Shown in pieces: positions 49,723 to 57,740 of a stretch of 64,000 nucleotides of DNA (positions are counted from its first letter, which is position 1; every line of letters starts with the position of its first letter). The DNA lies in assembly GCA_027587225.1 (NCBI GenBank), contig JAPDDQ010000003.1, positions 226,159 through 290,158 on the forward strand. The letters are read 5' to 3'. A model generated the notes under the pieces. That model was not told the DNA's origin. It searched no databases and worked only from the letters and a program-made list of their open reading frames with translations. The translations under genes were made by a program, and so were the position numbers. The stretch comes from Solirubrobacter taibaiensis (GTDB taxonomy: Bacteria; Actinomycetota; Thermoleophilia; Solirubrobacterales; Solirubrobacteraceae).

Positions 49723-50857
49723 CCAGAGCGCCGAGGATCTGTACGAGAACGCGCCGTGCGGGTACCTGTCCGCCGCGCCCGACGGCACGATCGTGCGCGT
49801 CAACGGGACGTTCCTGCGCTGGACTGGCCACGCGCGTGACGACCTCGTCGACGTCAAGCGTTTCCAGGACCTGCTGAGCCCGGGCGGCCGGATCTACCAC
49901 GAGACGCACTACGCGCCGCTGCTGCGGATGCAGGGCCACGTGCGTGAGATCGCCGTCGACATCGTGGCCGCCGACGGGCAGCGGCTGCCGATGCTGGTGA
50001 ACTCGGTGCTGATCCTCGACGCGGCGGGGGAGCCGCAACTCGTCCGCACGACGCTCTTCGACGCGCGTGAGCGCAAGGCCTACGAGCGGGAGCTGTTGGC
50101 GGCACGGGATCGCGAGCGCCAGGCCCGCGAGGCCATCGAGCGCATGCACGCGCAGACCCAGGCGGTCTCGCACACGTTGCAGCAGAGCCTGTTGGCGGGC
50201 GAGCCGCCCGGCGACGAGCGCTTCAGCGTCACCGCCCTCTACCGGCCTTCGATCCAGACGCTGGAAGTGGGCGGAGACTGGCACGACGCGTTCATGCTCG
50301 AAGGCGGCCGGGTCGGGCTCGTCGTCGGCGACGTCGTGGGGCGTGGGCTCGCGGCCGCGACGACGATGGGTCAGCTGCGCAGCGCGACGCGCGCATTGGC
50401 GATGACCGGCGTCGGCCCGCGCGTGGTGGTCGACCAGCTCGACACGTTCGTGGAGTCGCTCGAGGCGGCGCAGTCCGCCACGCTCGTCTACGCCGAGGTC
50501 GACGTGGACTCGGGCGTGGTCACGGTCGCCGCCGCCGGGCACCTGCCGCCGGTCGTCGTCAGCGGCAACGACGCGCAGCTGTTCATGGGTGGTCGCTCAA
50601 CGCCGCTTGGGGTCCGCACACCCCGGCTGCCACGCCGCGAAGCGACCGTCGAGCTCCGTCCGGGGGGCCGGCTGGTGCTCTACACCGACGGCCTGGTCGA
50701 ACGGCGCAGCGAGAGCATCGACGACGGCCTGGATCGCCTGCTGGCCGCGGTCACGACGGACGCGCGGCCAGAGGCGCTGGCCGATGCCCTCCAACAGGAG
50801 GGCCACAACGACGATGACGACGTGTGCGTGCTGGTGTTCAGCTGGGCAACGGCTTGA
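49709..50857 (+). CDS. rsbP: RsbP-like PAS-PP2C serine phosphatase
   Basis: 382 residues. A PAS domain (about 8-125) is followed by a coiled-coil linker (about 120-165) and a PP2C/SpoIIE-type phosphatase (about 170-380). Metal-site motifs are V-G-G-D-W-H-D near 190, V-V-G-D-V-V-G-R-G near 208 and L-Y-T-D-G-L-V-E near 322. It should dephosphorylate an anti-anti-sigma factor under energy stress. GTG start inside rsbQ. The 3' end overlaps the convergent tatA by 20 nt. The cognate sigma factor is not in this window. Confidence 0.88.
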   Translation: MPSSDQSAEDLYENAPCGYLSAAPDGTIVRVNGTFLRWTGHARDDLVDVKRFQDLLSPGGRIYHETHYAPLLRMQGHVREIAVDIVAADGQRLPMLVNSVLILDAAGEPQLVRTTLFDARERKAYERELLAARDRERQAREAIERMHAQTQAVSHTLQQSLLAGEPPGDERFSVTALYRPSIQTLEVGGDWHDAFMLEGGRVGLVVGDVVGRGLAAATTMGQLRSATRALAMTGVGPRVVVDQLDTFVESLEAAQSATLVYAEVDVDSGVVTVAAAGHLPPVVVSGNDAQLFMGGRSTPLGVRTPRLPRREATVELRPGGRLVLYTDGLVERRSESIDDGLDRLLAAVTTDARPEALADALQQEGHNDDDDVCVLVFSWATA

Positions 50858-51020
50858 CCGGCTCGTCATCGTCGTCGTGACGTCCGCCGATCGCGCCCTT
50901 GAACTCGCGCAGGCCACGGCCGAGTGAGCGGCCGGCGTCCGGGAGCTTCTTGGGGCCGATGACGATGAGGGCGATGATCGCGACGATCACGATTTCCATG
51001 GGTCCGATGCCGATGGGCAT
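50838..51020 (-). CDS. tatA: Twin-arginine translocase subunit TatA
   Basis: 60 residues: one membrane helix (about 5-20), F/L-G-P-x-K-L-P-type hinge (I-G-P-K-K-L-P-D) and an amphipathic helix with [12 protein letters not shown], then an acidic tail. This is a complete TatA/E protein. AAGGAGG lies 7 nt before the ATG, 14 nt after the ferritin-like gene, whose product has a Tat signal. Confidence 0.95.
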   Translation of the reverse strand: MPIGIGPMEIVIVAIIALIVIGPKKLPDAGRSLGRGLREFKGAIGGRHDDDDEPVKPLPS

Positions 51021-51034
51021 GTGCGGGCCTCCTT

Positions 51035-51700
51035 CTAGCTCTTGATGAAGCCGGTGCCGCCGACGGCCGACAGCGTCGCGGCCATGGTCAGCGCCGGATT
51101 GAACGCGGCGGGCGCCGGGTCATAGCCGCCGACGATGTCGCGGATCCAGGCGGCGTGGCGCGCTTCGACCGGGTGGATCGAGAGCGCGGCCTTGAACACG
51201 TCCTGAGACTTGATGAACGGCGCCTGGCCCTGGTAGGCCATCACGCCGGTGTCCTCGAGCACGATCGCCGTGGCGGCGAACGCGTTCGGGCTCTCGACGG
51301 CGGCGCCGAAGTCGAACGTCGGCTTCTTGACGGCCGCGTTGCCGAGCGCCTTGCGCAGTGCGGTGACGTGCGCGGACTCGTGCTCGCCGACGGTCTGCGC
51401 GAAGCGCATCAACGCGCCGTCCAGGCCGGCCTGGCGACGGGCGCGGTAGTAGAACGCGGACTCCAGGTACTCGAGCGTGAGCGCGAAGTTGAGGATCGCG
51501 ACATCGCCCTTGGACTGCGCGAACGCTCCGGCGGGGAAGCCCGCTCCGGCCGCGAGTGCGCCGCCCGTGACGAGCGCCGAGTTGCGCAGGAAGTTGCGCC
51601 GCGAGTGGTGCTGGGCCTTCTCGGCCGTTTCCTGCAACGCGCCGTCGGTGTCGAAGTCGACGACGGCGGAGAGGTCGACCCTGGGCTTGGAAGAGAACAT
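51035..51700 (-). CDS. Tat-exported ferritin-like (DUF4439/ferritin_2-type) protein
   Basis: 221 residues. The Tat signal (S-R-R-N-F-L-R at about 33-39 followed by a hydrophobic stretch) sits after a 30-residue leader. A four-helix ferritin-like domain has [16 protein letters not shown] and [10 protein letters not shown], supplying Glu/His residues for a possible di-iron site. Function of such secreted ferritin-like proteins is unclear. It is paralogous to the gene upstream and cotranscribed with tatA. Confidence 0.85.
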   Translation of the reverse strand: MFSSKPRVDLSAVVDFDTDGALQETAEKAQHHSRRNFLRNSALVTGGALAAGAGFPAGAFAQSKGDVAILNFALTLEYLESAFYYRARRQAGLDGALMRFAQTVGEHESAHVTALRKALGNAAVKKPTFDFGAAVESPNAFAATAIVLEDTGVMAYQGQAPFIKSQDVFKAALSIHPVEARHAAWIRDIVGGYDPAPAAFNPALTMAATLSAVGGTGFIKS

Positions 51701-51719
51701 GTTTGTGGCCTCCCGGGTC

Positions 51720-52394
51720 TCAGGACTTGATGAAGCCGGTCTTCTTGACCGCGCTCAGGACTTCGGACATGGACATGGCCGTGCTGAACGCCTCGGGCGC
51801 CGGCTTGACCGACTTGCCCGCGTAGAGCAGGTTGCGCACCCACGCGGCGTGCCGGGCCTCGACCGCGAGGATCGCCCCGGCCGGCGCGAGCACGGCGTTC
51901 TGGTGGATCAGGTGCGCCTGGCCCTGATAGGCGGCGACGCCCGTGTCCTCGAGCACCTTGGCGGTGCGCAGGAAGGTGCTCCACTTGCGTGTGGTGCCCT
52001 TGAAGTCGAAGTTCGGCTTCTTCACGGCCTTGGACCCGAGCACGCCCTGCAGCGTGGAGACGTGGGTCGCCTCGTGCTGGTAGACGGTCTGCGCGAAGCG
52101 CAGCACGGAGCCGCTGTAGCCGCCGACGTTGAGCGCCTCGAGATAGAACGCCGCCTCGAGGTACTCGAGCGTGAGCGCGTAGTTGAGGATCTTGACGTCG
52201 TTGGCCTTGGAGCCGCCTTGGCGCGCCTGGGCGTTGCCCGGCCGCAACATGGCGACGGCACCGACGCCCGCGAGCGCTCCGGCACCCAGCCGGAACAGGT
52301 TCCCGCGCGTGGTCGAAGCTTCGTCGAGGCCGTGGACCGCTTCGGCCACAGCCTCATCGCCGTCGAAGTCGACGACGCTGATCTCGTCCCGCAT
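51720..52394 (-). CDS. Ferritin-like protein, tandem paralogue
   Basis: 224 residues, same domain as the next gene ([24 protein letters not shown]) and the same ending G-F-I-K-S. The leader has T-T-R-G-N-L-F-R-L instead of a twin Arg, so the Tat signal is degenerate or lost, though a hydrophobic stretch remains. AAGGGGGT gives a strong ribosome binding site. First gene of the ferritin-ferritin-tatA operon, from a local duplication. Confidence 0.83.
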   Translation of the reverse strand: MRDEISVVDFDGDEAVAEAVHGLDEASTTRGNLFRLGAGALAGVGAVAMLRPGNAQARQGGSKANDVKILNYALTLEYLEAAFYLEALNVGGYSGSVLRFAQTVYQHEATHVSTLQGVLGSKAVKKPNFDFKGTTRKWSTFLRTAKVLEDTGVAAYQGQAHLIHQNAVLAPAGAILAVEARHAAWVRNLLYAGKSVKPAPEAFSTAMSMSEVLSAVKKTGFIKS

Positions 52395-52463
52395 GATGAC
52401 CCCCTTGGGTGATCGTTCGCGGTTAGCTGCGCGACGCGGGGTGCGAGTGGATCAGGATTCGGG

Positions 52464-54458
52464 TCAAACGGGCGCGTTGAGACGATCGGCGACGCGGACG
52501 ACGACGATCGCGATGTCGTCGCTCACGGGCGCGTCGGCGTGCTCGAGCGCGGCGGCGACGAGGCCGTTGGCGAGCGCTTTGGGAGCCTCGCCGTGCAGGG
52601 CCGCGATCGTGGCCATCACCCCGTCGACGTCGAACAGCACGCGGTTGCGGCGGGCTTCGGTGAGGCCGTCGGTGTAGAGGATCAGCGTGTCGCCCACCGC
52701 GAGGCGGTGATCGGCGACGTGCAGCGCCTCGATCGGGAAGTCCATGACGCCGAGCAGGATGCCGTGGGCGGGCGACTCCTCGATGCGGCCGTCGGCGCGG
52801 ACGATCAGCGCGCGCGGGTGGCCGGCCGACGCGATCGAGGCGACGATCTCGTCCGGCTCGGAAGCGAGGTCGAGGCGGACGAACACCCCGGTGGTGAAGC
52901 GCTCCGTCTTCGCTCGCAGCAGCGCTCGGTTGAGGGCGTGCAGCACGGCGGCGGGCGCGGCGTCGAACATCGCGGCGGTGCGGACCGTGTGCCGCGTGAG
53001 CGCGGTCTGCGAGGCCGCCTCTGGCCCGCTGCCGCAGACGTCGCCGAGGACGATGCCCCAGGTGGAGTCGGTGAGCGCGAACACGTCATAGAAGTCGCCG
53101 CCGACGAGTTCGGTGCCGGCGTGGTAGTGCGCTCCGAGCTCGAGCCCCGGGATCTCCGGCAGCTCCGGTGGGAGCAGGCTTCGCTGCAGGGCGACGGCCA
53201 CTTGGTCACGCTGCTGGAGCGCGACCTCGCGCGCGGCGGTCTCCTGCCGTGCCGCTTCGAGCAGGCGCGCGTTGCCGATCGCCACGGCGGCCGCGGACGC
53301 GATGCTGAGCGCCGCTTCGGCGGCCTCGGCGTCGAACGCGCCCGGCTCCGGGTGCCCGAAGCACAGGCCGCCGGCGATCTCGCCGTCGGCCAGGCGGATC
53401 GGCACCGCGAGCGAGCTGCGCGCCGGGTCGTCGCCCGTGACCACGCCGTCGCCGGTGAAGCCGCGCTCGACGCGGCCGTTGGCCGCGCCGGTGAGCTCGA
53501 TCGCCGCGTCGATGGCGGTCTGCAGGATCTCGTCGAGATCGAGCCGGGCCACGATCGCCCGGGTGACGGTTTCGAGCGCCGTTCGGCGCTGCCGCTGCCG
53601 CTGCGCTTCCAGGCGCGCTTGGCGCTCGGATTCCTCCAGCAGCTGTTGTGCCTTGCGGCGCTCGGTCAGGTCGCGCGTGACCTTGGCGTAGCCGACGAGG
53701 CCGTCGCGGGCGTCGCGCAGGGCGGTGATGACGACGTTGGCCCAGAACAGCGTCCCGTCCTTGCGGACCCGCCAGCCCTCCTCCTCGAAGCGGCCCTCGT
53801 GCGCCGCGACCTGGAGCTCATGATCCGGGTGCCGGCGGGCGCGGGCGTCGTCGGTGTAGAAGAGCTCGAAGTGGCGGCCGATGACCTCGTCCGCGCGGTA
53901 GCCCTTGATGCGCTCGGCGCCCGGGTTCCACGTCCGGATCCGCCCGGTGACGTCGAGCACGAAGATCGCGTAGTCGCGCACGCTCGTCACCAGCAGGCGG
54001 AACTGCTCGAGCTCGGCGTTGGCCACCCGCAGCTCCGCCGCGCCCGCGCGCATCTGCTCGGTGGCGAGCTGGCGGCTCGTGAGGTCGCGGGTGACCTTCC
54101 CGAAGCCGACGAGCGTGCCGTCGTCCTCACGCAGCGCGGTGATCACCACGTCGGCCCAGAACCGGGAGCCGTCCTTGCGGATCCGCCAGCCTTCCGACTC
54201 ATGCCGGCCCGTGGACCGCGCGTTGTCCAGGATCCGTTCCGGCACACCGGCCTGGACGTCCTCCTCGGGATAGAACGCCGAGAAGTGCCGGCCGATGATC
54301 TCGTCCGCCTGATAGCCCTTCAGCCGCCGCGCACCATCGTTCCACGTCTGCACGTGGCCGGACGGGTCGAGCAGGAAGATCGCGTAGTCGGGCTGGGAAT
54401 CGACGAGCAGCCGCAGATGCTCCTGCGCGACCGCCGAGGTGTGCCGGGGCGCGCTCAA
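52464..54458 (-). CDS. Double-PAS, GAF, PP2C serine phosphatase
   Basis: 664 residues: PAS 1 (about 10-130) and PAS 2 (about 150-270), both with the Y-A-I-F-x-L-D and R-I-K-G-Y-x-A-D-E-I/V-I-G-R-H-F motif, a GAF domain (about 290-400) and a SpoIIE phosphatase (about 430-655) with V-G-G-D-F-Y-D, V-L-G-D-V-C-G-S-G and L-Y-T-D-G-L-T-E. It is a soluble sensor phosphatase for partner-switching regulation. Start is TTG 54458. It and the RsbP-like gene give two PP2C sensors within 5 kb. Confidence 0.88.
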   Translation of the reverse strand: MSAPRHTSAVAQEHLRLLVDSQPDYAIFLLDPSGHVQTWNDGARRLKGYQADEIIGRHFSAFYPEEDVQAGVPERILDNARSTGRHESEGWRIRKDGSRFWADVVITALREDDGTLVGFGKVTRDLTSRQLATEQMRAGAAELRVANAELEQFRLLVTSVRDYAIFVLDVTGRIRTWNPGAERIKGYRADEVIGRHFELFYTDDARARRHPDHELQVAAHEGRFEEEGWRVRKDGTLFWANVVITALRDARDGLVGYAKVTRDLTERRKAQQLLEESERQARLEAQRQRQRRTALETVTRAIVARLDLDEILQTAIDAAIELTGAANGRVERGFTGDGVVTGDDPARSSLAVPIRLADGEIAGGLCFGHPEPGAFDAEAAEAALSIASAAAVAIGNARLLEAARQETAAREVALQQRDQVAVALQRSLLPPELPEIPGLELGAHYHAGTELVGGDFYDVFALTDSTWGIVLGDVCGSGPEAASQTALTRHTVRTAAMFDAAPAAVLHALNRALLRAKTERFTTGVFVRLDLASEPDEIVASIASAGHPRALIVRADGRIEESPAHGILLGVMDFPIEALHVADHRLAVGDTLILYTDGLTEARRNRVLFDVDGVMATIAALHGEAPKALANGLVAAALEHADAPVSDDIAIVVVRVADRLNAPV

Positions 54459-54644
54459 GTCCGGTCCACCCTACCGCCGACGCGCCATTGCGGCGAAAGT
54501 CTGCGCACGGACAAGTCCTGCTCATTCGACTACCGCTGACGTATGCCAGATGAGAGCATGCCGCTCAATTGGCGTGGGTGGCCAGAGGGGGCTGCCCGTC
54601 GCCATCATCGCTAGGCCCGTTGGGGGGGCAGGAGGGTGTTGCCA
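54459..54644. other. 186-nt intergenic region
   Basis: Between the divergent phosphatase and M36 peptidase genes. It contains G-rich segments before the peptidase start and a GGAGGG ribosome binding site. I looked for riboswitch-like conserved cores and saw none, and no convincing -35/-10 pair. Confidence 0.5.
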
Positions 54645-57600
54645 ATGCTGTCGAAGCATCGAGGACCGCTGCCGGTTCTCGGAGTAGCGCTTGCCGTTTT
54701 CTGCGTATCGGGGGGAGTGGCCGCCGCGCAGACCACACCACGTGAGATCGCGCTCAAGTACGCCTACGACAACGCTGAGTCGCTCGGCGTCAAGCAGACG
54801 GACATGACGAACCTCGCGATCACGACCGAGTACCAGAGCGCGCACAACCAGGTCACGCACGTCAACATCGGTCAGCGCCGCAACGGCCTGCAGGTGTTCA
54901 CCGGCCACGTGACGGTCAACGTGAACCGCGAGAGCAAGGTCATCTTCGCGGGCGGCAACCTCGTGCGCGGGATCAACGATCCGGTCGCCGGGGCGGAACT
55001 CACCGCGGAACAGGCGATCGCCGCGGCGGCGGACGGGCTCAAGCTCGACGACCCGGCCGGCCTGAAGGTCGTGCGCGCCGCCGCCGGTCGCTCGCAGGCC
55101 ACGCTGTTCTCAGGCGGCGGCATCTCGGAGGAGCCGATCCCGGCCCAGCTCGGCTACCAGCCGACCGACGACGGCCTGCGCGTCGCGTGGCAGGTCACGA
55201 TCCACGACTCCGGCGGGAACCTGTGGGAGGTGGCCGTCGACGCCGTCACGGGCGAACTGCTCGCCAAGAGCAATTGGACGTCGCACGAGAAAACGCCGAA
55301 CCCGGTCGACGACGGGTCCAGCTACCGCGTGTTCGAGTTCCCCAAGCAGGACCCGAACGACGGCCCGCGCACGCTCGTCACCAACCCGGCCGACAGCCTC
55401 GCCTCGCCCTTCGGCTGGCATGACACCAACGGCGCCGCCGGCCCGGAGTTCACGATCACGCGCGGCAACAACGCGCACGCGTACTCCGACCGCGACAACG
55501 ACAACCAGCCGGATCTCAACAGCTCGCCGAGCGGCACCGCGGCGCTCGGGTTCGACTTCGCCGCCGACTACCTCGCCGACCAGCCACAGTCCTACACGGA
55601 CTCCACGGTCACGAACCTCTTCTACTGGTGCAACATGGTCCACGACCTGACCTACCAGTACGGGTTCAACGAGCAGGCGGGCAACTTCCAGGTCAACAAC
55701 TACGGCCGCGGCGGCGCCGGCGGCGACGACGTCATGTGTGAGGCGCAGGACGGCTCCGGCACCAACAACGCCAACTTCTCCACGCCCGCCGCGGACGGCG
55801 GCCGGCCGCGCATGCAGATGTTCCTGTGGCCCGGCCTGCAGTTCGGGATGCCGAGCGCGCTGACGGTCGCGAGCGGCGCGGCGGCCGGCACGTACGGCGG
55901 CAACTACGCGCGCTTCTCGCCCGCGCCCACCACCGCCGGGCTCGACGGCCCGATCCACCTCGTCAACGACGGGACCGGCACGGTCACGGACGGCTGCCAG
56001 CCGTTCACGGTCCCGGCGGGGGCGATCGCGCTCGTCGACAACACGGCGACCACGACCAACCCGCCGTGCAACCCGTACGTCCGTGCGACGAACGCCCAGA
56101 ACGCGGGCGCGAAGGCCTTGGTGATCGCGCACAACACGGCGGCCGAGCAACCGATCCTCAACGGCGCGATGAGCCCGCCCATCACCATCCCGGTGATCGC
56201 GATCGCCCGTGACGCCGGCGTCGCGATCAAGGCCGGGCTCCCGGCCACCGGCAAGGTCCACCGCAACGTCGATCGTCCCGTCATGCGTGACGCCTCGTTC
56301 CGCTCGGAGACGATCTTCCACGAGTACGGGCACGGCGTCTCGCTGCGCATGACCGGCGGCCCGGCCGTGAACTGCCTGACCGGCGACGAGCAGGCGGGCG
56401 AGGGCTGGAGTGATTTCCTCGCGCTCGTGTTCCTGATGAACCCGGCGCTGGAGAGCCCGGAGGGCCCGCGCGGTTACGGCCAGTGGGCGCTGTACGCGGA
56501 CAGCCGTGTCGGCCCGGGCTTCCGCCCGCGTCCGTACTCGCGCAACATGGAGCTGCAGCCGTTCACCTACGACAGCATCAAGTCGCAGGGCTGGCTCGAC
56601 GGCACGTCGCTCGCACTGCCGCACGGCCTCGGCCACGGCTGGGCTTCCGTGCTGTGGGACATGGCCTGGGACCTCGTCGACAAGCACGGCTTCAACCCGA
56701 ACGCGTACGGGGTCTGGAACAGCGGCGGCAACAATCGCGCGCTGCAGTACGTGATCGACGGCCTCAAGTTCCAGGGCTGCGGCCCCGGCCTCGTCCGTGC
56801 GCGCGACGCCATCCTCGCGGCCGAGCAGGAGCTGACCGGCGGCTCGGACTCCTGCACGATCTGGGGCGCGTTCGCGCGCCGCGGGCTCGGCTACAGCGCC
56901 ACGGCCGGTGGGCTGGGCCGCAACGACGGTACGGAGGCGTTCGACACGCACCCGAAGTGCGAGCGCGGGTTCGACGGGGTGACCGCCGAGGTCACGACGG
57001 TGATCTCGGGTACGGAGGTCCCGCTGAAGTTCAAGGTCGACGGGTTGACCGGGCTGGACATCGCCACCAAGAACAACCCGTACTCGCGGCAGGTGGACTG
57101 CACGACGCTGCAGACCGTCACGCCCGGCCAGGAGGACATCACGCCGCGGCCGTTCCCGGTTCCGGCCGTCACGAAGGCGGGCGCGGCGCTGTCGGTCGAC
57201 GCCGCGGGCACGTACACCTACCCGTGGATGACGACCACGGACTGGGGCGCCACGTGCCGCGAGTTCGTGTTCACGACGAAGACGGGCGTGCAGTACCGCT
57301 CGTACTTCAAGTTCCTGGCCGCGACGCACACCGACGGCACGGTCGGCGGTTCGGTGCCGGCGACGCTGTCGTTGACGCTCGGCACGCCGGCGACGTTCGG
57401 CCCGTTCACGCCGGGTGTGGCGAAGGAGTACACCGCGACCACGGATGCCAACGTGATCTCCACGGCCGGCGACGCGGCGCTCGGCGTCTCCGAGCCCGGC
57501 CACCTCACGAACGGTGCGTTCTCGCTGCCGCAGCCGCTGCAGGTCGCCTTCTCGAAGGCGGCGTGGACGGCACCGGTCTCCAACGACAAGGTGACGCTCA

Positions 57601-57692
57601 CGTTCAAGCAGGCCATCGGGGCCAATGACGCCCTGCGGACCGGGACGTACAGCAAGACGCTGACGTTCACGCTCTCGACCACCACGCCGTAG
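54645..57692 (+). CDS. Secreted M36 (fungalysin) metallopeptidase with PA insert
   Basis: 1015 residues: signal peptide (about 1-27), FTP propeptide (about 30-90), second propeptide region to about 190, and an M36 catalytic domain with a protease-associated domain inserted (about 433-538). Zinc site F-H-E-Y-G-H with H559, E560 and H563, and third ligand E586 in G-E-G-W-S-D. A beta domain (about 790-890) and a 116-residue C-terminal module (900-1015) follow; the latter also ends the giant protein at 18.7 kb. GGAGGG 8 nt before ATG 54645. Should degrade extracellular protein after self-maturation. Confidence 0.9.
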   Translation: MLSKHRGPLPVLGVALAVFCVSGGVAAAQTTPREIALKYAYDNAESLGVKQTDMTNLAITTEYQSAHNQVTHVNIGQRRNGLQVFTGHVTVNVNRESKVIFAGGNLVRGINDPVAGAELTAEQAIAAAADGLKLDDPAGLKVVRAAAGRSQATLFSGGGISEEPIPAQLGYQPTDDGLRVAWQVTIHDSGGNLWEVAVDAVTGELLAKSNWTSHEKTPNPVDDGSSYRVFEFPKQDPNDGPRTLVTNPADSLASPFGWHDTNGAAGPEFTITRGNNAHAYSDRDNDNQPDLNSSPSGTAALGFDFAADYLADQPQSYTDSTVTNLFYWCNMVHDLTYQYGFNEQAGNFQVNNYGRGGAGGDDVMCEAQDGSGTNNANFSTPAADGGRPRMQMFLWPGLQFGMPSALTVASGAAAGTYGGNYARFSPAPTTAGLDGPIHLVNDGTGTVTDGCQPFTVPAGAIALVDNTATTTNPPCNPYVRATNAQNAGAKALVIAHNTAAEQPILNGAMSPPITIPVIAIARDAGVAIKAGLPATGKVHRNVDRPVMRDASFRSETIFHEYGHGVSLRMTGGPAVNCLTGDEQAGEGWSDFLALVFLMNPALESPEGPRGYGQWALYADSRVGPGFRPRPYSRNMELQPFTYDSIKSQGWLDGTSLALPHGLGHGWASVLWDMAWDLVDKHGFNPNAYGVWNSGGNNRALQYVIDGLKFQGCGPGLVRARDAILAAEQELTGGSDSCTIWGAFARRGLGYSATAGGLGRNDGTEAFDTHPKCERGFDGVTAEVTTVISGTEVPLKFKVDGLTGLDIATKNNPYSRQVDCTTLQTVTPGQEDITPRPFPVPAVTKAGAALSVDAAGTYTYPWMTTTDWGATCREFVFTTKTGVQYRSYFKFLAATHTDGTVGGSVPATLSLTLGTPATFGPFTPGVAKEYTATTDANVISTAGDAALGVSEPGHLTNGAFSLPQPLQVAFSKAAWTAPVSNDKVTLTFKQAIGANDALRTGTYSKTLTFTLSTTTP

Positions 57693-57700
57693 GCGTGTTG

Positions 57701-57733
57701 CCGGCCGCCGCGACGCTTCGTCGCGGCGGCCGG
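57701..57733 (+). terminator. Perfect 15-bp hairpin terminator
   Basis: CCGGCCGCCGCGACG pairs fully with CGTCGCGGCGGCCGG across a CTT loop, between the convergent M36 and endolysin genes. Probably bidirectional; no T-run. Confidence 0.8.
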
Positions 57734-57740
57734 TGACGGT

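Noticed and set aside
54459..54644. Possible riboswitch before the M36 peptidase
   Set aside because: G-rich elements are present, but I could not match a cyclic di-GMP, cyclic di-AMP or other conserved core.
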